The notes under the pieces are model-generated. The model was not told the origin of the DNA and did no database searches. It was given only the letters and a program-made list of their open reading frames with translations. A program made the translations under genes and the position numbers. Below are positions 42,615 to 47,014 of a stretch of 47,014 nt of DNA, piece by piece. Every line of letters starts with the position of its first letter. Within the stretch, counting starts at the first letter, position 1. The stretch comes from RGIG5952 sp045627605 (GTDB taxonomy: Bacteria; Verrucomicrobiota; Kiritimatiellia; RFP12; JAAYLN01), in assembly GCA_045627605.1 (NCBI GenBank), contig JAZQOA010000002.1, positions 1-47,014 on the forward strand, read 5' to 3'.

Positions 42615-43370
42615 ATGCCGTCACTTGCCGACATGCGCCAGAAGGCGCAGGAAGCCGGGCTCATGAAGCTCGACAAGCTCATCAAGGTCCGCCAGCACAT
42701 CCCGACCAACGAGATTCCCATCCCGATCAAGGAGCTGTGCGAACGCTACGAGCGCCTCTACACGGGCTGCATCAACGACGTGCTGCGCGAGTGCTGCCTG
42801 CTCAACCAGAATTTGCCGAGCGACATCATGCCGCTCCGCGACGAGATGACCGTCTGCGGCGAGGCCTTCACGGTGAAGTCCGCCCCCAATGTCATGATCG
42901 AGGGCGAGATGACCTTCCGCGCGCAGATGCTCGACGACTTCAAGCCGGAAGGCGTTGTCGTCTGGGATACGTCGGAGGATGTCGAGGCGTCGCTCTGGGG
43001 CGGCGTGATGACCGCGACGGCCAAGACGAAAGGCATCCGCGGCGCCGTCATCGCGGGCGGCATCCGCGACACGAAGCAAATCCTCGAGCAGAACTTCCCG
43101 GTCTTCTACAAGTACCGCACATCCAATGGCTCGCTCGGCCGCTGCATGATCACGCACTACCAGGTGCCCGTCCGCATTGGCAAGGTCACGGTGCGCCCGG
43201 GCGACATCATCTTCGGCGACATCGACGGCGTGTTGTGCATTCCGCGCGAAATCGCCTACGACGTCCTGCTCCGCGCCGAAGGCATCGAGAAGAACGAGAT
43301 CGACATCTTCTCCTGGGTGCACCAGGGCGACACGATCTCCGAGATCATCGCCAAGGGCGGCTATTTTTGA
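42615..43370 (+). CDS. RraA-like / 4-hydroxy-4-methyl-2-oxoglutarate aldolase family protein
   Basis: 251 residues. The RraA/HMG aldolase fold shows CGEAFTVKSAPN, VVVWDTSEDVEASLWGG, a GAVIAGGIRDTK loop with the conserved Gly-x-x-Arg-Asp signature, and the C-terminal PGDIIFGDIDGVLCIPRE. In this family Arg and Asp bind a divalent metal and the pyruvate enolate. The related enzymes cleave or decarboxylate 2-keto acids; other members only inhibit RNase E. Given its neighbours, an aldolase for 2-keto-3-deoxy sugar acids is the best guess. An AAAGGAAA ribosome binding site precedes ATG 42615. The SDR gene starts 18 bases downstream. Confidence 0.88.
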   Translation: MPSLADMRQKAQEAGLMKLDKLIKVRQHIPTNEIPIPIKELCERYERLYTGCINDVLRECCLLNQNLPSDIMPLRDEMTVCGEAFTVKSAPNVMIEGEMTFRAQMLDDFKPEGVVVWDTSEDVEASLWGGVMTATAKTKGIRGAVIAGGIRDTKQILEQNFPVFYKYRTSNGSLGRCMITHYQVPVRIGKVTVRPGDIIFGDIDGVLCIPREIAYDVLLRAEGIEKNEIDIFSWVHQGDTISEIIAKGGYF

Positions 43371-43388
43371 TCGGGACGGTTGCAAGAA

Positions 43389-44138
43389 ATGGAAAATCCC
43401 TTTGACCTCACGGGCCGCACGGCTCTTGTGACGGGTTCCTCGCGCGGCATTGGCAAGGCCATTGCCTTTGCCTTGGGCGGCGCGGGTGCTAAAGTCGTCT
43501 TCCACGGCACGGGCGACACGCCCGCCTTGCGCAAGACGCTGGAGGAGGCCGCCGCGGCGGGTTTCGCGCACGACGTCGTCTACGGCGACATCGGCAATTC
43601 CGAGGAACTCAAGGCGGTCGCCGAGGCCGGTGCCGGCGCGGACATCCTCGTGCTCAACGCCTCCGTGCAGTCCTACGGCCGCATTGGCGACTTCGACGAG
43701 GCGGAATTCGACCGCATGGCCCGCACCAACCTCCGCTCGTCGTTCCAGCTCGTCGGAGCCCTTGCGCCGAAGATGGCGGCGCGCGGCTGGGGCCGGGTGA
43801 TCTTCATCGGCAGCGTCAACCAGGCGCACCCCGCGCCGCGGTTGGCGATCTACGCCTCGACCAAGGCGGCGTGCCGGGCGCTGGCGCTCACCGCGGCCAA
43901 GGAGTATGCGTCTGGCGGCGTGACCGTCAACACGGTCACGCCGGGCGTCATCGCGACTGACCGCAACGCCAAGGCACTTTCCGACGGGGCTTTTGCCTCG
44001 GCGCTTCTCGGGGAAATCCCCGCCGGACGTTTCGGCACCGCGGGGGACTGCGCCGGAATTGTGCTGGCGCTTGCTTCCGAGGCGTGCGCGTATATCACAG
44101 GCGCCGACATCCTCGTGGATGGCGGCATGAGTCTTTAA
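43389..44138 (+). CDS. Short-chain dehydrogenase/reductase
   Basis: 249 residues from ATG 43389; a TTG at 43380 in frame is possible. The Rossmann motif TGSSRGIG (about residues 14-21), a LNASVQ variant of the usual NNAG, catalytic Ser in IGSVNQ and the YASTK Tyr-Lys pair define a classical SDR. The C-terminus ITGADILVDGGMSL closes the fold. Asp or Arg after strand 2 is replaced by HGTGD, so cofactor choice is unclear. It probably oxidises a sugar (for instance rhamnose, fucose or a related deoxysugar) or a keto acid in the same pathway as the two preceding genes. It may be coupled to the upstream stop. Confidence 0.9.
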   Translation: MENPFDLTGRTALVTGSSRGIGKAIAFALGGAGAKVVFHGTGDTPALRKTLEEAAAAGFAHDVVYGDIGNSEELKAVAEAGAGADILVLNASVQSYGRIGDFDEAEFDRMARTNLRSSFQLVGALAPKMAARGWGRVIFIGSVNQAHPAPRLAIYASTKAACRALALTAAKEYASGGVTVNTVTPGVIATDRNAKALSDGAFASALLGEIPAGRFGTAGDCAGIVLALASEACAYITGADILVDGGMSL

Positions 44139-44162
44139 CCACGGTTTTGAAAGGAGAGGGAA

Positions 44163-45620
44163 ATGTCCAGCAAGGAAAACAAGGCAATGTCGAAAGGCTA
44201 CTGGGAGCGTTGGAACGCGGATGTCCAGGCCCGCATTGACGCCGACATCGAGAAGAACCGCAAGGCGGACGCCACCGTCAAGCTTGGCGCACCCGCCGGC
44301 GCAAAGGTCAAGGTCGAGCAAATCCGGCATTCGTTCGTCTTCGGGGCGCACATCTTCAACTACGACCAGCTCGGCACCGACGAGCGGAATGAAAAGTACA
44401 AGGCGCTCTACGGCAATGACGGACTCTTCAACTCCGCCACCGTCGCCTTCTACTGGAAGACGCTCGAACCAACCGAGGGCAGACCCCGCTTCGCGGCGGA
44501 ATACCGCGACACGGCCGCCTACTGGAACACGGTCAAGGAGCCCAAGCGCGAACCGCACTGGCGGCGTCCGGCGCCCGATCCCGTTGTCGATTTCTGCGCC
44601 TCGAAGGGCATCCGCATCCACGGCCACCCGCTCGTCTGGGGCAACTACAAGTGGCATTTCCCCGGCTGGGTCAACGACAAGCTCCCGAAGGAGTGGCGCG
44701 ACAAGATGCCGTGCGACTGGGCGAAGGATTGGAGCCCCGTTGCCGAAATCTTCAACAACGACAACTTCACGGCGGAGCAGATCGGGAAGCTGCTGCCCGG
44801 CTTCGCGACCGACCTTGAAGTCACCATGGCCAGGCGCATCGCTGAAATCGCCTTCCGATATGGCGGGCGCGTCCACAGCTGGGACGTCTGCAATGAGTCG
44901 GCGACGGACTTCGACCAGGGTCGCATGGTGCCCGACGCGCCGATCTGCAAGAGCGTCTACGGCCTTATGCCGGGCGATTACACCTACCGCGCCTTCAAAC
45001 TGGCGGACTCCCTGCTGCCCAAGTGCGCGAAGCTCAATATCAACGACTACTTCCTCCAGCAGGGCTACGTCAACCAGATCGCCGATCTCCGCGGGCGGGG
45101 CTGCAAGATCGACATCATGGGTGCGCAGATGCACCGCTTCAATCCGCAACAGTGCCTCGACATTGCCGACGGTGTCACGGACGACCTCTCGCCGAAGTCG
45201 GAGTGGGCCAAGATGAAACTTCTCTCCAAGGCGAACCTTCCCATTCACCTTTCCGAGATCACGATCACCGCGCCCAACAACGATGCGCGCGGGCAGGAGA
45301 TTCAGGCAACTATCGCGCGAAACCTCTATCGCCTGTGGTTCTCGACGAAGAACATGATGGGCATCACCTGGTGGAATGTCGTGGACGACTGCGGTGCGCC
45401 GGGCGAGCCATCGGTTTCGGGGCTGTTCTCGCGCGATATGCAGCCCAAGCCTGCCTACCACGCGCTCGACGACCTCGTGAACGGCGAGTGGAAGACGCGG
45501 CTTGAAACAAAGGCGGGCAAGGATGGTTCGGTCAGTTTCCGCGGCTTCCGCGGTCTTTACCGCGCCACCTGGACGGATGCGGCGGGCAAGAAGGCAAGTG
45601 CCGAGTTCAATGTCGAGTAG
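44163..45620 (+). CDS. Intracellular glycoside hydrolase family 10 (xylanase-like) protein
   Basis: 485 residues. The GH10 barrel has GHPLVWG, the acid/base Glu245 in WDVCNES, and the nucleophile Glu365 in IHLSEITI, with WWNVVDDCG near strand 8. An N-terminal beta region (VKVEQIRHSFVFGAHIFN) is like that of other PVC GH10 proteins. There is no signal peptide, so it acts on imported short xylo-oligosaccharides or a related aryl glycoside, not on polymeric xylan outside the cell. A strong ribosome binding site (AGGAGAGG) precedes ATG 44163, which is preferred to ATG 44187. It ends the sugar-acid cluster; the C-terminal 80 residues are beta-rich. Confidence 0.9.
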   Translation: MSSKENKAMSKGYWERWNADVQARIDADIEKNRKADATVKLGAPAGAKVKVEQIRHSFVFGAHIFNYDQLGTDERNEKYKALYGNDGLFNSATVAFYWKTLEPTEGRPRFAAEYRDTAAYWNTVKEPKREPHWRRPAPDPVVDFCASKGIRIHGHPLVWGNYKWHFPGWVNDKLPKEWRDKMPCDWAKDWSPVAEIFNNDNFTAEQIGKLLPGFATDLEVTMARRIAEIAFRYGGRVHSWDVCNESATDFDQGRMVPDAPICKSVYGLMPGDYTYRAFKLADSLLPKCAKLNINDYFLQQGYVNQIADLRGRGCKIDIMGAQMHRFNPQQCLDIADGVTDDLSPKSEWAKMKLLSKANLPIHLSEITITAPNNDARGQEIQATIARNLYRLWFSTKNMMGITWWNVVDDCGAPGEPSVSGLFSRDMQPKPAYHALDDLVNGEWKTRLETKAGKDGSVSFRGFRGLYRATWTDAAGKKASAEFNVE

Positions 45621-45640
45621 CATCCGTATTGCCGCGAAAC

Positions 45641-45670
45641 TTGAAAAATCCATGCCGTTTATGGTAGGAT
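45641..45670 (+). promoter_or_regulatory. Promoter of the parvulin lipoprotein gene
   Basis: TTGAAA (45641-45646), an 18-base spacer and TAGGAT (45665-45670) preceded by TGG form a complete promoter with an extended -10. The leader of about 33 bases ends in AGGAAGGA. Confidence 0.65.
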
Positions 45671-45708
45671 ATTTAGCAAGGTTTCTACAATTTAGGAAGG
45701 AAAAAATT

Positions 45709-46974
45709 ATGAATTTCTCTGGTAAGCTTTGGCTTTCCGCCGCCGCCGTTTGCGCGGTGGCTTTGGTTGGTTGCGGCAAGGACAAGGAAGAGCCGCAGGT
45801 TGCCGCCCCGGCAGCAGGGGAGGCTCCTGTCGTTGAAGAAGTTGCGCCCGCCGCCGACGTGGCCGAGGAGGAGGCCGTCGCGGACGAGCCCGAAGCTCCC
45901 GCGCCTGAATTTGCCGACGACGACGTCCTTGTCGAGGCTTACGGTGCCAAGCTCACGTACGCCGATGCAACCAAAATCATGAAGCGCATGATGAAGGCGC
46001 AGGGCGTCCCCGAAGAGCAGGTCGACAAGATTCTCCCGCAGATGGCCGGGCGCGCGATTCCGCAGCTTTGCGAGCAGTTCGTCGTCACGGCGGCCCTCAA
46101 GGACGCCGCCAAGAAGGCTGGCTTCAAGTGCGAGGATGCCGATGTCCAGGGCGTCTTCAGCAACATGACGGAGCGCCTGCCTGCGGGCAAGACGCTTGAC
46201 GAGGCCCTTGAAATGATGGGGACGTCGCGCGAGGAGGCGGCCAAGGAGATTGCCGAGGGCGTTCCCGTGACGAAGCTCTTCGAGAGCCTTTGCAAGGGGT
46301 CCGAGGCTTCCGACGAAGCCGTCGCAAAGTTCTACGAGGAGCATCCCGAATATTTCGAGACGCCCGAGCAAGTTCGCGCCAGCCACATCCTCGTTTCGGT
46401 CGCCGACAAGACCAATGAGACGGCCAAGGCCGAGGCCCGCGCCAAGATCGAGGGGCTTCTCAAGCAGGTTCGCGAGGGGGCTGATTTCGCGGAACTCGCC
46501 AAGGCCAACTCCGATTGCCCGAGCAAGGAGCGCGGTGGCGACCTCGGCATGTTTGGCCATGGCCAGATGGTGCCCGAGTTCGACAAGGCGGCCTTCGCCC
46601 TTGCGACCAACGAGGTGAGCGATGTTGTCGAGACGTCCTTCGGCTTCCACATCATCAAGCTTACCGAGCGCCAGGAGGCTGGCAAGATGCCTTTCGACGA
46701 GGTCGCGCCCATGATCAGGAAGAACCTCGACTCACAGGCCAAGAACGAGATTGTCGAGGGCTATGTCGAGAGCCTCACCAAGAAGCTCGAATACAAGGCC
46801 AACGACAAGCTTTCGCTCTTCCCGAAGGACGACGAGGAGATGCCCGAGGCGGCCCCTGCGGCAGAAGAGGCTGCACCGGCTGTTGAGTCGGCCCCGGCCG
46901 AAGTCCCTGCTGCAGAGGCCGCACCTGTCGCGGCACCCGCCGCCGAGGCTGCGCCCGCGCCTGTTGCCGAATAG
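45709..46974 (+). CDS. Parvulin-type peptidyl-prolyl isomerase lipoprotein (PrsA/SurA-like)
   Basis: 421 residues. A lipoprotein signal ends in lipobox LVGC (Cys22). An Ala/Pro/Glu-rich tether follows (about 25-75), then a SurA-N-like helical chaperone part with DKILPQMAG and ETPEQ. The parvulin domain is at about 221-320: VRASHILVS, a GADFAELAKANSDCPSKERGGDLGMFG stretch, MVPEFDKAAFAL and ETSFGFHIIKL. A second Ala/Pro/Glu tail ends the protein. It should help outer-membrane or periplasmic proteins fold. ATG 45709 has AGGAAGGA upstream; earlier in-frame codons lie before the promoter. Confidence 0.92.
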   Translation: MNFSGKLWLSAAAVCAVALVGCGKDKEEPQVAAPAAGEAPVVEEVAPAADVAEEEAVADEPEAPAPEFADDDVLVEAYGAKLTYADATKIMKRMMKAQGVPEEQVDKILPQMAGRAIPQLCEQFVVTAALKDAAKKAGFKCEDADVQGVFSNMTERLPAGKTLDEALEMMGTSREEAAKEIAEGVPVTKLFESLCKGSEASDEAVAKFYEEHPEYFETPEQVRASHILVSVADKTNETAKAEARAKIEGLLKQVREGADFAELAKANSDCPSKERGGDLGMFGHGQMVPEFDKAAFALATNEVSDVVETSFGFHIIKLTERQEAGKMPFDEVAPMIRKNLDSQAKNEIVEGYVESLTKKLEYKANDKLSLFPKDDEEMPEAAPAAEEAAPAVESAPAEVPAAEAAPVAAPAAEAAPAPVAE

Positions 46975-46986
46975 GCAGTTGCCTAT
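46971..46986 (+). promoter_or_regulatory. Palindrome overlapping a TATAAT box at the window end
   Basis: ATAGGCA-GT-TGCCTAT (46971-46986) spans the parvulin stop codon. TATAAT (46984-46989) overlaps its right arm and may be the -10 of a gene beyond the window. Confidence 0.4.
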
Positions 46987-47014
46987 AATCAAGCCCACAA
47001 GCGCCGGCCGGAAT

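Noticed and set aside
42621..45785. A 1054-codon minus-strand open frame opposite the sugar-acid cluster
   Set aside because: It lies antisense to four well-recognised genes; long antisense frames are expected at this GC content.

Overview
The window is GC-rich (roughly 60-65% by eye) and tightly packed. It comes from a Gram-negative bacterium: kdsA and kdsD make the Kdo of LPS, and there are two lipoproteins and exported proteins. The mix of family 78, 95 and 10 glycoside hydrolases without signal peptides, a ThuA-like protein, an acetyl-xylan-esterase-like fusion, a RAYT transposase tail and a type III-secretion-like chaperone/effector pair suggests the PVC superphylum, perhaps a gut-associated Kiritimatiellota, Lentisphaerota or Verrucomicrobiota member. 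No rRNA, tRNA or ribosomal protein gene is present, so this placement is inference.

Layout. 1-1272: end of a RAYT-type transposase, a CrcB fluoride channel and a YgjP-like metallohydrolase. 1310-6423, minus strand: a probable operon of a double alpha/beta hydrolase, an unrecognised TIM-barrel-like protein, ispF and a glycyl-radical activase, behind a promoter that predicts a leaderless mRNA. 6552-7232: purC, followed by a strong bidirectional terminator. 7317-9167, minus: kdsD-kdsA. 9254-11439: a beta-lactamase-fold protein, a low-molecular-weight tyrosine phosphatase and a TIM-barrel sugar isomerase. 11475-13637, minus: feoB with a palindrome over its promoter. 13793-14781: an SGNH hydrolase and a small unknown gene.

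15028-27686 holds five genes in one direction, sbcD-sbcC-recC-recB-recD, which encode both the SbcCD and RecBCD double-strand-break nucleases. It is followed by a 473-base non-coding stretch with REP-like palindromes and two evenly spaced operator-like palindromes. 28160-34781 holds an exported metallo-beta-lactamase-fold protein (minus), a coupled GH78 rhamnosidase/GH95 fucosidase pair (plus), a strong terminator and a ThuA-like gene (minus).

35669-39655 is the most unusual part: a CesT-like type III secretion chaperone gene followed by a 1135-residue protein. Its C-terminus carries a Cys-His-Asp set typical of papain-fold or deubiquitinase-like peptidases, and its middle is clearly lower in GC than its neighbours. 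It reads as a chaperone/effector pair for contact with eukaryotic cells. From 39709 follow a membrane-anchored metallophosphoesterase, then an enolase-superfamily dehydratase, an RraA-like aldolase, an SDR dehydrogenase and a GH10 enzyme, which together look like an intracellular oxidative sugar-acid pathway. A parvulin lipoprotein ends the window.

Promoters here often have an extended -10 (TGnTAnnnT) with little -35. Several -10 elements lie only 6-9 bases before a start codon, which points to leaderless transcripts.
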